Shown here in pieces: positions 39,727-48,061 of a DNA stretch of 64,000 nt (position 1 is its first letter; every line of letters begins with the position of its first letter). A program made the translations under genes and the position numbers. The notes beneath the pieces are model-generated. The model was not told the origin of the DNA, did no database searches, and saw nothing but the letters and a program-made list of their open reading frames with translations. Source of the DNA: Azotimanducus sp965199815. GTDB lineage: Bacteria; Pseudomonadota; Gammaproteobacteria; Pseudomonadales; Azotimanducaceae. Location of the stretch: assembly GCA_965199815.1 (NCBI GenBank), contig CBDATE010000024.1, forward strand, positions 186,001-250,000, in the 5' to 3' direction.

Positions 39727-40271
39727 GGTGTGTCCGACCCGGCATCTTGCTCATCTTCGAGAACCTGCAAATAGCGACCGGGCAGCTTCATTTCGACATT
39801 CCCATCGGCTTCTGTCTTGCCGCGTACTATGTCGTAGGTGATGGAGTTTCCGCGGAATTCAACATCCGACTGGCGCAACAGCGCGCTGCCGGTCAAGCGA
39901 ATAATTTGCTCTCCGATGTCATACACCATGTCCCTTGCCTCAGCCGTCACCTCCGGTTCGCCAAGGCGAATGATCTGCGAGTAGGAGACCGGTTCGCTGG
40001 CCTCGCCCTGGCTGGCAGAGATTTCGACGACCTGGCTGCCATCTCGCCTGGCGCGCAGGATTTCGGCCTCGAGGACGAGGCTCCCCTGCGTGAGGGTGAC
40101 GCGGCCGAGATAGGTGATGTCACCGGTGTTTTCGTCGAGGCTCGCACTGTCTCCGGTGATGACAATCTCCTGCAGGCGGTCGTCCTCGAGGGGCCAGGCC
40201 GCGATTGGCATGAGCACCGGCAGCAGGACGAGGCAGAAAATGAACTTGTCGAATTTCAATTGAGCGGCCAC
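39723..40271 (-). CDS. lptA: LPS transport periplasmic protein LptA
   Basis: Periplasmic bridge protein whose beta-jellyroll carries LPS from LptC to LptD. The 182 residues start with a signal peptide (FIFCLVLLPVLMPIAAWPL) followed by the OstA-type fold: IVITGDSASLDENTGDITYLG, VTLTQGSLVLEAEILRA, then EFRGNSITYDIVRGKTEADG. It overlaps lptC by 16 bases and lptB by 4. Confidence 0.93.
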   Translation of the reverse strand: MAAQLKFDKFIFCLVLLPVLMPIAAWPLEDDRLQEIVITGDSASLDENTGDITYLGRVTLTQGSLVLEAEILRARRDGSQVVEISASQGEASEPVSYSQIIRLGEPEVTAEARDMVYDIGEQIIRLTGSALLRQSDVEFRGNSITYDIVRGKTEADGNVEMKLPGRYLQVLEDEQDAGSDTP

Positions 40272-40852
40272 AGCGGCTGAATGCGTGTCAGTACGGACTG
40301 GCGATTATCGGATCCAAGCAGCAGGCGCTGTTCGTCGAGAATGAGTTCAAGATTGGCTGCTTCGGTATCGACTCCTTGTGAGCGCAGGCGCACCCGCTGC
40401 GGTGCTTCGATGCGTTTGCCGCCGTCAGCGATATGCAGTGATTCGGAGGAGAAGGTAACCCGTCGCTCGCGGGTGTCGAGCCTGGCATGTACCGTCGCGT
40501 AGAGTTCCATGGCATCACCCCGGGATGCGGGCATGATACGGCCCTGTCCAGCCTGGGCATGAAGATCGGCTCCCGAGGCACTGCTCAACAAGAGCCGCGG
40601 TGCACTGGCCTCGACACGACCGTCAGGATACACGTCGATTTTCGGGGATTGCATGAACCAGGCCGGTGTCCCGTCGTCATTGAAGGCACGTACGCTGGCT
40701 GACGAGATCGCGAGCTGCGGCAAGGGATCTTTCTCCACCTGATGTTCAGGGGGCAGTGGCGATGATACAGGCTCCGGGAAGAGCAGCAGGGCGAGCGATA
40801 CGGCCAGAGCCGCGAGCAGCGTCCACATCAGACCAGTGTGGTATCGCATCAT
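40256..40852 (-). CDS. lptC: LPS export protein LptC
   Basis: Bitopic inner-membrane protein passing LPS from LptFG to LptA, 198 residues. One N-terminal membrane helix (WTLLAALAVSLALLLF) is followed by the periplasmic OstA-like fold with DGTPAWFMQSPKIDVYPDGR and RRVTFSSESLHIADGGKRIE. It starts within the kdsC stop (4-base overlap). Confidence 0.91.
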   Translation of the reverse strand: MMRYHTGLMWTLLAALAVSLALLLFPEPVSSPLPPEHQVEKDPLPQLAISSASVRAFNDDGTPAWFMQSPKIDVYPDGRVEASAPRLLLSSASGADLHAQAGQGRIMPASRGDAMELYATVHARLDTRERRVTFSSESLHIADGGKRIEAPQRVRLRSQGVDTEAANLELILDEQRLLLGSDNRQSVLTRIQPLWPLN

Positions 40853-41406
40853 CGGGACGGGGGGTTCATCAGAGCATCGAAGGAGCCCTGCGCCGTCATG
40901 ATGAGCTGTGCGACTTCTCGCACACAGCCCCGTCCGCCACCGGCTGCGGTCACATGATCGGCGCGCTCGCGCACCACCGGGTGCGCGTCTGACGGTGCGA
41001 AGCTGAGACCCGCTGCCCGGAACAGGGAGAGGTCCGGAATATCATCGCCCATGGCTGCAATCTGCGTCTGTGCAAGGTTCAGTCGGTGTGCCAGAGCGCG
41101 TAGCACCGATGCCTTGTCACGCACCTTCGAGTACACGTGAGTGATGCCGAGTTCATGCATTCTCTGTTCGAGTGCACTCGAACCCCTGCCGCTGATCACC
41201 GCAATCTCGATGTTGCCGTGCATGAGCATCTTCATCGCATGACCATCCTGTGCATTGAATGCGAGTGCGTTCATCACATGTACGTCCTCGCCGTGCTGTT
41301 CGCCGATATAGTACAAGCGTCCGTCCGTCAGCACACCGTCGCAATCGAGGGCAAGCAGCGAGACCTGCCTGGCGAGCTCGGAAATCGAAGGCTTGGTCAT
41401 GGGCAC
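40849..41406 (-). CDS. kdsC: 3-deoxy-D-manno-octulosonate 8-phosphate phosphatase
   Basis: HAD-family phosphatase releasing Kdo from Kdo-8-phosphate for LPS core synthesis. The 185 residues have the nucleophile motif LLALDCDGVLTDGRLYY near residue 18, VISGRGSSALEQRMHELGI near 70 and the motif IV region AAMGDDIPDLSLF. The kdsD isomerase gene usually beside it is missing; yrbG follows directly upstream. Confidence 0.95.
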   Translation of the reverse strand: MPMTKPSISELARQVSLLALDCDGVLTDGRLYYIGEQHGEDVHVMNALAFNAQDGHAMKMLMHGNIEIAVISGRGSSALEQRMHELGITHVYSKVRDKASVLRALAHRLNLAQTQIAAMGDDIPDLSLFRAAGLSFAPSDAHPVVRERADHVTAAGGGRGCVREVAQLIMTAQGSFDALMNPPSR

Positions 41407-41442
41407 TGTTGGCTGGAACTGTCTCGTCTGCGTCCTGTGCGC

Positions 41443-42417
41443 TCACCCAGGCGACAGGGGTTTGTGCAGCACCAGCAGGCCCATGTAGCCCAGCCAGGTG
41501 GCAAACAGCAGCAGGCCCGATACGCGGCCTATGGTATGTGTGGTGGAAGCACTCGCAAAGAGAAACATGGACAGGGTGAGAATCATCAACATGCCGCCAT
41601 CCCGAAACAGGTCAAGCTGATTGAGTTCGGCAGGTGCAAGCAGGCCGGGAATAGCCAGCACCAACAGCAGGTTGAGCACGTTTGAGCCGATGACATTGCC
41701 GATGGCCACCTCGGCATGATTCTTCAGCGCGGCACCCACGGTCACGGCGAGCTCGGGCAGGCTCGTACCTATGGCGACAATGGTGAGGCCGATCACGAAG
41801 GTCCTCACTCCGAGTATCCCGGCAAGTTCGGTCGCTCCGTAGATGAGCAGGTCGCAAGCCAACTGCAGCACTATCAGCCCGAGCAGCGTCCAGCCGATGC
41901 TCTTGCCAAGCGGCATGGAAGACATCTGTCCGATTTCTTCGCTGATGGCCGTTTCCACTGATGGCGGCAGAATATCCTTGTGGCGTACCAGATAGATGAT
42001 TGACAGGGCGAACAGGCCCAGAAGCATCACGGCATCACCCCGACCGACATGCAGATTGGCAATGGCAATAAGCCCGACTACGGTCACGCACAACAGGAAC
42101 GGCATCTCGATGCGCAGCATCTCACGCGTCAGCGTGACTTCCCTGATCATGACGCTGATGCCGAGCACCAGGCCGATGTTGGCAATATTCGAACCAATCG
42201 CATTGCCAATGGCGAGTTCTGGCTGGGCTTTCATGGAAGCACGCACGGCCACCCAGATTTCGGGGGCGGAGGTGCCGATAGCGATAATGGTCAGGCCGAT
42301 CACGAACCTCGATACGCCGAGCCTGTCTGCGGTGGCCACGCCCCCGGTCACGAAGCGGTCTGCGCCCCAGATAACGCCGATGATGCCGATCAGGATGCTT
42401 CCCAGAGCCAGCGTCAT
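41443..42417 (-). CDS. yrbG: Calcium/sodium antiporter family protein (YrbG)
   Basis: Ca2+/cation antiporter of 324 residues built from two inverted five-helix repeats. Both alpha-repeat signatures are present: GTSAPEIWVAVRASMKAQPE with GNAIGSNIANIGLVLG in the first half, and GTSLPELAVTVGAALKNHAE with GNVIGSNVLNLLLVLA in the second. The physiological substrate of bacterial YrbG is unsettled. It overlaps pcnB by 4 bases. Confidence 0.93.
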   Translation of the reverse strand: MTLALGSILIGIIGVIWGADRFVTGGVATADRLGVSRFVIGLTIIAIGTSAPEIWVAVRASMKAQPELAIGNAIGSNIANIGLVLGISVMIREVTLTREMLRIEMPFLLCVTVVGLIAIANLHVGRGDAVMLLGLFALSIIYLVRHKDILPPSVETAISEEIGQMSSMPLGKSIGWTLLGLIVLQLACDLLIYGATELAGILGVRTFVIGLTIVAIGTSLPELAVTVGAALKNHAEVAIGNVIGSNVLNLLLVLAIPGLLAPAELNQLDLFRDGGMLMILTLSMFLFASASTTHTIGRVSGLLLFATWLGYMGLLVLHKPLSPG

Positions 42418-43724
42418 GATTGCACCTGCATGCGACGCACTGCTTGCGAGCGGCGCGATTTGGCTGACCTCGAGGGCCGCCAGTGCCCGCGGTCATGTGT
42501 GTGCCCGCGGCTCGGCAGTTGCATGGCATCAACATTCGCGGTCTCTTGCAGTTGTTGCCACCAATCGCACAACTCTCGCTCCACAGCGCCGGTCTCGGCC
42601 CTGAGAACAAGCAGGTCGAAGCTGGCGCGAAAGCGCTCGAAAGCCAGTGTTCTCTTCGGCTTCCTGCGCGATTCGAGTCTTGATTGCAGCGCCCATACGT
42701 CCCGTACGAAGAGACTGGCGTGACGCGGGATAGTCATGACCTCGGTGGGCGCGGCCAGCGCGTAGCTGCAAGACTCGTTGTGGCGCAGCTCGAAGTTCGT
42801 TTCTGCCTCGAGACTGTCAAACATGTGCTGGTAGTCGTGAAAATAGAGGACACTCAAGAGAAAGGCGAAGGTTGTCGGGCGATTTTCGCGTACGCGCACA
42901 TCCGAGTCGCCAAGCGCCTTCACAACGAGCGCACTGTGGCGTTCATGAGGGGTCGGGAACAGTTGGTCGGTGAGGCCGAAATCTGCGGCAAGCTCCCAGC
43001 TCGCCTCTCCGTGGCCGTTCATGAAGAGCTTTATACACTCATCATATGTACGCCGTGGACTCACGTTGACCATCATGCCGAAGTGGCTGCGCATGGCCCT
43101 GGCTGTGTCCGGCGCGATGCTCAGACCAAGTTTGGCGGCAATTCGTATGGCGCGAAGAATCCTCACCGGATCTTCTGTCAGTCGCTTGGCCGGTTCGCCG
43201 ATCAGGCACAGGGATTTTCGTTCAAGGTCCTTGTAGCCGTTACAAAAATCTACCAGCTCCTGCTTGAATGGATCGTAATAAAAGGCGTTTACGGTGAAAT
43301 CCCGGCGCAGTGCATCCTCTTCCTGATTGCCCCACGCGTTGTCGCGCAGCAAGACTCCGTCAAGCGACTTGGCGCGCTTCTGACTCCGCAGGTCCTGCGT
43401 TGAGTGGGCAATCCTGGCGCTGCTCTTGTCGTCGGATGTGCGGTAGGTGGATACTTCCGTCACATGTCGCCCGTGGTGTACATGCACGATACGAAAGCGA
43501 CGCCCGACGACGCGTGCGCGCGGAAACAGGGCGCAAATCTCTTCCGGCCAAGCATCGGTCGCTATATCGAAATCCTTCGGCTGGCGGTTGAGCAACAGGT
43601 CGCGCACGGCCCCGCCGACCAGCCAGGCATCAAAGCCGGCACGACGCAAGCGCTCGAGCACATGTCTGGCGCGCTGATCGATCCGCTGAGGGTCGATGCC
43701 GGAATTGAGAATGGACTGACGCAT
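42414..43724 (-). CDS. pcnB: Poly(A) polymerase I
   Basis: Adds 3' poly(A) tails that promote RNA decay. The 436 residues begin near MRQSILNSGIDPQRID and contain the nucleotidyltransferase motif WLVGGAVRDLLLNRQPKDFD near residue 45 with catalytic Asp pair, the RRDFTVNAFYYDPF segment and RAIRIAAKLGLSI, typical of PcnB rather than CCA-adding enzymes. The Arg/Ser/His-rich C-terminus resembles the basic tail of PcnB. The frame is open 20 codons further upstream but homology supports 43724. folK, often downstream in gammaproteobacteria, is replaced by yrbG. Confidence 0.93.
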   Translation of the reverse strand: MRQSILNSGIDPQRIDQRARHVLERLRRAGFDAWLVGGAVRDLLLNRQPKDFDIATDAWPEEICALFPRARVVGRRFRIVHVHHGRHVTEVSTYRTSDDKSSARIAHSTQDLRSQKRAKSLDGVLLRDNAWGNQEEDALRRDFTVNAFYYDPFKQELVDFCNGYKDLERKSLCLIGEPAKRLTEDPVRILRAIRIAAKLGLSIAPDTARAMRSHFGMMVNVSPRRTYDECIKLFMNGHGEASWELAADFGLTDQLFPTPHERHSALVVKALGDSDVRVRENRPTTFAFLLSVLYFHDYQHMFDSLEAETNFELRHNESCSYALAAPTEVMTIPRHASLFVRDVWALQSRLESRRKPKRTLAFERFRASFDLLVLRAETGAVERELCDWWQQLQETANVDAMQLPSRGHTHDRGHWRPSRSAKSRRSQAVRRMQVQS

Positions 43725-43830
43725 TGGGCCTGTGAAAACTCCGATTCCGGGGAGCCTCTCCGGGCACCCCTTGGCATCGAACAAACGCCGTACTATAGCA
43801 AAGGCGTGCCATGCAAGCCCAAGCCTTCAT

Positions 43831-44913
43831 CTATTTCTGCGCTGCCTCCTGTAGCCAGCGCGCGACCAGTTCGGTGCGTGCGACCTTCAGCGCCCGCCCA
43901 TAATCCGCCCCCGTGGAATCGCTTGCCGGGCGCAGGGCATCGAAGCTGGCGACTTGTGTGGCGAGCTGCTCGGGGTCAACTTCCGCCACTACCGCCAGGG
44001 TACGCAATACCTCCATCCGTGTTTCCGCTGGCTTGAGCCTTGACAGCGCCAGCAAGGCAGCCAGCACATCTTGCAGGTGTGCGGGTTGCCAGCAGCGAAT
44101 GGCATCATGGTGACGAGCCACGAGCAGGGTTGCCCGGCGATGTCGATTCGGGGGTGCAAGGCGGGCAAGCAGCTGCGTACAGGCATCCTCGTCAAGCAGG
44201 CCCCCAAGGGCCGCCAGTCGCCCGAGCGACGAGGGCAGGCATCTCTGCCAGTGGCCAATCTGCGTGTACTCGGCATCGCGCCACTGACACTCCGTGAACC
44301 AGGGATGCAGGCAATCCGTACGCTCGAGGACGCGCAGGAAGGTATCGAGCCAGCGCGTGTTCAGCACTCGCGCAAGCTCGTTCCGGACGCGTTCACGCGA
44401 CAGTGTTTCGAGTTCTCCCGAGCGCCCGATTTCGCGCATGATGTCGAGTGTTTCCTCGGCCACCTCAAACCCGAAGTCGCGCAGCTCGGCCGAGAATCTG
44501 GCCACGCGCAGTACCCGCAACGGGTCTTCCACGAACGCATCGGATACGTGTCGCAGCAGTCGCTTGTCGAGGTCGCTGCGCCCGCCATACGGATCGATAA
44601 TTTCGCCGTCTGCTTCCGCCATGGCGTTGATGGTCAGGTCGCGACGCCTGAGGTCGGTTTCGAGACTCACCTCCTTCGAGGCGTATATTTCGAAGCCCTG
44701 ATGACCAGGCGAGATTTTCGATTCCGTACGCGCGAGTGCGTACTCTTCACCGCTGCGCGGATCGATGAACACCGGAAAGGCGTGTCCTACGCGGCGAAAC
44801 CCACGCGCCAGCATGTCGGCTTCGCTCGCTCCGACCACCACCCAGTCTCGCTCCCTGACGCTGCGACCGAGCAGTCGGTCACGCACCGCTCCACCCACCA
44901 GGTAGGTTTTCAT
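43831..44913 (-). CDS. cca: CCA-adding tRNA nucleotidyltransferase
   Basis: Repairs or adds the 3' CCA of tRNAs. The 360 residues start MKTYLVGGAVRDRLLGRSVR, with the catalytic ERDWVVVGAS segment, then RRDLTINAMAEADGEIIDPY and RVLRVARFSAELRDFGF. It lacks the C-terminal HD phosphohydrolase domain of the E. coli enzyme. The ATG at 44913 overlaps the apaH stop (ATGA); a GTG three codons upstream is possible. Confidence 0.94.
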   Translation of the reverse strand: MKTYLVGGAVRDRLLGRSVRERDWVVVGASEADMLARGFRRVGHAFPVFIDPRSGEEYALARTESKISPGHQGFEIYASKEVSLETDLRRRDLTINAMAEADGEIIDPYGGRSDLDKRLLRHVSDAFVEDPLRVLRVARFSAELRDFGFEVAEETLDIMREIGRSGELETLSRERVRNELARVLNTRWLDTFLRVLERTDCLHPWFTECQWRDAEYTQIGHWQRCLPSSLGRLAALGGLLDEDACTQLLARLAPPNRHRRATLLVARHHDAIRCWQPAHLQDVLAALLALSRLKPAETRMEVLRTLAVVAEVDPEQLATQVASFDALRPASDSTGADYGRALKVARTELVARWLQEAAQK

Positions 44914-45788
44914 GCCGGGCACTCGCTTGTTGTCGGGCGTACCCGACGCTCGGCCGGTACGCTGAACAGCGCGCCATCTTCAAGACGCATGGCGAGCAGC
45001 CGGTGGCCCCAGGCGCAGCCTGCGTCAAGGGCGATGATGTCATCGCGCCCGCTGTTCGCACCCAGCGCCGCCCAGTGCCCGAAGAAAATGCGCACCCTTG
45101 ACCGTGGCCAGAAGTCGAACCAGGGTTGGCAGGCATCTTCGCCCCCACTGTCCGCGTCTGCGCGCGCCCTGTTCGCCACGTACTGCTTGTCATCAAAGTC
45201 GCAACGACCGACGCGATTGATAACGCGCATTCTGACCAGATAGTTGACTATCGCGCGCAGCCTCGGTACGCCTGACCAGGCTCCATCGCGACCGTCGGGA
45301 TGCCGCCAGAGTCGTGGACAATCACCATAAATCACGCGCAGGAGATGACGGAATCGGTCGCCACGAAGGGCCGCTTCCACTTCTCGCGCCAATTGCTCTG
45401 CCTGTTCGATTGTCCAGATATGCGGGATGCCGGCATGTACCATGAGGTCGTCCCCTCGCCGGTGTATCAGTGGCCTGAAGCGTAGCCATTCCATCAGTGA
45501 GTGGCAGTCCGGTGCCGCCAGCAACTCGTCCAGCGTGTCGTCGTGATTCCCTGGCTGATCTGCGTAGTACACCGCGAGCAGGTGAATATCGTGGTTACCC
45601 AGTACAGCGACGGCAGCATCGCCCAGAGAACGAATAAACCTCAGGCATCCGAGGCTCATGGGGCCTCGGTTCACCAGATCACCGGTGAGCCAGAGTTGAT
45701 CCGTGTGAGCATCAAAATCGACCAGAGAGAGCAGCGCCTGAAGCTCGGACAAGCACCCCTGAAGGTCACCGACGACATAGGTTGTCAT
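44910..45788 (-). CDS. apaH: Bis(5'-nucleosyl)-tetraphosphatase, symmetrical
   Basis: Hydrolyses Ap4A to two ADP and can decap Np4-capped RNA. The 292-residue calcineurin-type phosphoesterase shows MTTYVVGDLQGCLSELQALL, WLTGDLVNRGPMSLGCLRF, VLGNHDIHLLAVYY and FFGHWAALG, the metal-binding motifs in order. A much longer open frame extends upstream through apaG, but homology begins at the ATG at 45788. It is coupled to cca by a 4-base overlap. Confidence 0.96.
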   Translation of the reverse strand: MTTYVVGDLQGCLSELQALLSLVDFDAHTDQLWLTGDLVNRGPMSLGCLRFIRSLGDAAVAVLGNHDIHLLAVYYADQPGNHDDTLDELLAAPDCHSLMEWLRFRPLIHRRGDDLMVHAGIPHIWTIEQAEQLAREVEAALRGDRFRHLLRVIYGDCPRLWRHPDGRDGAWSGVPRLRAIVNYLVRMRVINRVGRCDFDDKQYVANRARADADSGGEDACQPWFDFWPRSRVRIFFGHWAALGANSGRDDIIALDAGCAWGHRLLAMRLEDGALFSVPAERRVRPTTSECPA

Positions 45789-45805
45789 ACCCGCCGCATC
45801 GGGTG

Positions 45806-46189
45806 CTAATGAACAGACGTGTCGTCGTGCAGCGAAAACAGCGGAATGGGCACCTCGAAAGTGGTCCCGGAGTCGAGTCGGAATTCGTAGCTGCCTTCCA
45901 TGCTGCCGACCGAGGTGGGCAGCATGGCGCTGCTCGTGTAGGTGAATTGCGCACCCGGTTCTATGCGCGGCTGCCTGCCCACCACACCCGCGCCTCGCAC
46001 ATGCTGCTCGTTTTGCAGACCGTCCTTCACCACCCAGCGCCGATTCAGCAGGGTTGCCGCCATGCCGCCGCGATTGCTGATGGTGATGGTGTAGGCGAAC
46101 ATGTAGCATCCCGCAATGGGCGTTGAACTTTCCGGCACATACTCGCTGTGTACCGCAACATCGATGCTGGAAGCCGCCACTACTCTCAC
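45806..46189 (-). CDS. apaG: ApaG (CO2+/Mg2+ efflux-associated) protein
   Basis: Small beta-sandwich protein of 127 residues. Family landmarks are YTITISNRGGMAATLLNRRW, HVRGAGVVGRQPRIEPGAQF and the SSAMLPTSVGSMEGSYEF strand. Its biochemical role is unclear, though in enterics it is linked to cobalt/magnesium phenotypes. It starts inside the rsmA stop (4-base overlap) and precedes apaH by 17 bases. Confidence 0.95.
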   Translation of the reverse strand: MRVVAASSIDVAVHSEYVPESSTPIAGCYMFAYTITISNRGGMAATLLNRRWVVKDGLQNEQHVRGAGVVGRQPRIEPGAQFTYTSSAMLPTSVGSMEGSYEFRLDSGTTFEVPIPLFSLHDDTSVH

Positions 46190-46989
46190 GATGCGTCACC
46201 TTCTCGTGGCCCGGTAGAGGCCGCGAGCTGATTGGCGATCTCGATATACTCGTCAACGCCCAACTGATCGGGGCGCTTCGATGGATTCACAGACATCAGA
46301 TTCCAGTCAAGAGAAAACCTGGCAAGGGCGTTGGCAAGCGTCTTGCGCCTCTGCGAAAAAGCCTGCCGCAGCACATCTTCGAACACGGATCGCGAAATGA
46401 TACGCTCATTCGTCGGCTTTGCCTCGAGATGTACCAGATTCGATGTGACCCTGGGTGCTGGCGTAAAGCATTCAGGCCCCAGCGACAGGGTCATTTCAGT
46501 GTGAAACGCCAGTCGTACCAGAATGCTCAGGCGGCTCCAGTCGCGTGTGCCGGGCTCGGCGACCAGGCGCAGCGCCACCTCGCGCTGCAGCAGGAACCAG
46601 GCATCCTGTATGCGCTGTGCCAGTGCACAGATACGTACCAGCAAAGGGGTGGAGATGTTGTACGGCAGGTTGCCGACCAGACGCCAGCCATCCTCCGTGC
46701 CAAGCGTGTGCCCGAGAGTCGCGCCGAGCACATCCGCCTCGATCAGGTGCAGGCGCGGGAAGCGTGTGCGCAGGAACTTGCACAGGTCGCGGTCGATCTC
46801 GATGGCGATGAGCTGCGGTGCGCTCAGCATGAGCAGCTCCGTAAGTGCGCCGCGTCCTGGCCCTATCTCGAGCAGCCTGTCACTGGGCCGGGCATCTATG
46901 TGCGAGGCGATGTCCTCCAGAGCCAGAGGGTCGTGCAGAAAATGCTGGCCGAATCTTTTGCGTGTCTTGTGGTGCATTCTGGTATGCAT
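46186..46989 (-). CDS. rsmA: 16S rRNA dimethyladenosine transferase
   Basis: KsgA/RsmA dimethylates two adjacent adenosines in helix 45 of 16S rRNA late in 30S assembly. About 267 residues: KTRKRFGQHFLHDPLALEDI at the start, SAM-binding LLEIGPGRGALTELLM near residue 45, and the catalytic motif NLPYNISTPLLVRI near 115. Two ATGs (46989, 46977) are in frame; the first is used. A longer upstream frame overlaps pdxA and is rejected. Confidence 0.95.
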   Translation of the reverse strand: MHTRMHHKTRKRFGQHFLHDPLALEDIASHIDARPSDRLLEIGPGRGALTELLMLSAPQLIAIEIDRDLCKFLRTRFPRLHLIEADVLGATLGHTLGTEDGWRLVGNLPYNISTPLLVRICALAQRIQDAWFLLQREVALRLVAEPGTRDWSRLSILVRLAFHTEMTLSLGPECFTPAPRVTSNLVHLEAKPTNERIISRSVFEDVLRQAFSQRRKTLANALARFSLDWNLMSVNPSKRPDQLGVDEYIEIANQLAASTGPREGDAS

Positions 46990-46996
46990 GAGGGGG

Positions 46997-47986
46997 TCAC
47001 GCCCTGCCCGGTGCGCCCAGTGTACTCGCCAGCTCGAAGGCTGCCTTGAAGCTGCCGGGATCAATGCGTCCGCTGCCGGCAAGATCGAGCGCCGTGCCGT
47101 GATCGACCGAGGTGCGCACGAAGGGTAGCCCCAGGGTCACGTTTACCCCCTCGCCAAAGGTGAGCGCCTTGAAGGGTGCCAGCCCCTGATCGTGATACAT
47201 GGCGAGAATGGCATCGGCGCGCGTACGCACGGGTTCGGAGAACAGGGTGTCAGCCGGCAGGGGGCCTTCAATGCACAGGCCTTGGGTGCGCAGTGCCTCC
47301 AGTGCAGGTGCAATGAGGGTGTGTTCTTCTCTGCCCAGATGCCCGTCTTCGCCCGCGTGTGGGTTGAGTCCCGCCACCAGAATGCGTGGATTTGGCACGG
47401 CAAACTGTGTTTCGAGACCTTCGGCAAGTATGCGAATCCTGGCTTCGAGAGCGGCCCGCGTCAGGCTCGCGGGTACCTCCCCGAGCGCCACATGGCCTGT
47501 GGCCAACGCCACTCGCAGGCTGCCCGAGACCAGCAGCATCACCACTTCGGCAGCCCCGCTCAAGTCCTTGAGAAATTCCGTGTGACCCGAGAACTGCCTG
47601 CCCGATTCGGCGATTACGGACTTGTGTACCGGCCCGGTGAGCAAGGCATCCATCTCTCCCTCACGTACGCACTGCACGGCGGCTTCAATTGCTTCGAGAA
47701 TCGCCGCCGCACACTCCACGCGCGGCTGTCCCGGCTGTACGCGACCGGGCAGGGGAATGGGGGCAACGGTCAGTCTGCCTGCTGCACAGGTTGGCCGTGT
47801 GCCCGGTTGGTAGTCGTCAATGTCAATCGACACACGAAGCTGTCTGGCGCGTACCAGCAAGTGCTCTGGGTCAGTGAAGGCGACCAGGGGCGTACTGCGC
47901 TCGGCCTGCACAAACTTGATGAGCAGATCCGGACCTATGCCCGCGGGTTCACCCGGTGTGACGGCGATGGATTTGGTGTTGTTCAA
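46997..47986 (-). CDS. pdxA: 4-hydroxythreonine-4-phosphate dehydrogenase
   Basis: Oxidises 4-hydroxythreonine-4-phosphate in the DXP-dependent pyridoxal phosphate pathway. AVTPGEPAGIGPDLLIKF opens the protein; LTGPVHKSVIAESGRQFSGH and GLNPHAGEDGHLGREE and AMYHDQGLAPFKALTF supply the substrate and metal His residues. The TTG at 47986 gives 329 residues and aligns the N-terminus with the usual length; a GTG at 47998 would add four residues. No good Shine-Dalgarno is seen, possibly because a decayed element occupies the surA-pdxA gap. Confidence 0.92.
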   Translation of the reverse strand: MNNTKSIAVTPGEPAGIGPDLLIKFVQAERSTPLVAFTDPEHLLVRARQLRVSIDIDDYQPGTRPTCAAGRLTVAPIPLPGRVQPGQPRVECAAAILEAIEAAVQCVREGEMDALLTGPVHKSVIAESGRQFSGHTEFLKDLSGAAEVVMLLVSGSLRVALATGHVALGEVPASLTRAALEARIRILAEGLETQFAVPNPRILVAGLNPHAGEDGHLGREEHTLIAPALEALRTQGLCIEGPLPADTLFSEPVRTRADAILAMYHDQGLAPFKALTFGEGVNVTLGLPFVRTSVDHGTALDLAGSGRIDPGSFKAAFELASTLGAPGRA

Positions 47987-48002
47987 TCCGCGGCACACCG
48001 GC

Positions 48003-48061
48003 TATGTTCCGATCAATTCCGCCCGTGTGCCGCACGGGAACCCCGGTTATTCAGACCTTCC
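48003..48061 (+). mobile_element. Decayed, internally deleted copy of the MITE-like element
   Basis: TATGTTCCGATCAA at the left resembles the element's left end. CCGTGTGCCGCACGGGAA then GGTTATTCAGACCTTCC resembles its GGCACA hairpin and right end; everything between is missing. No target duplication is evident. It fills the whole surA-pdxA gap and its right boundary abuts the surA stop codon. Confidence 0.6.
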
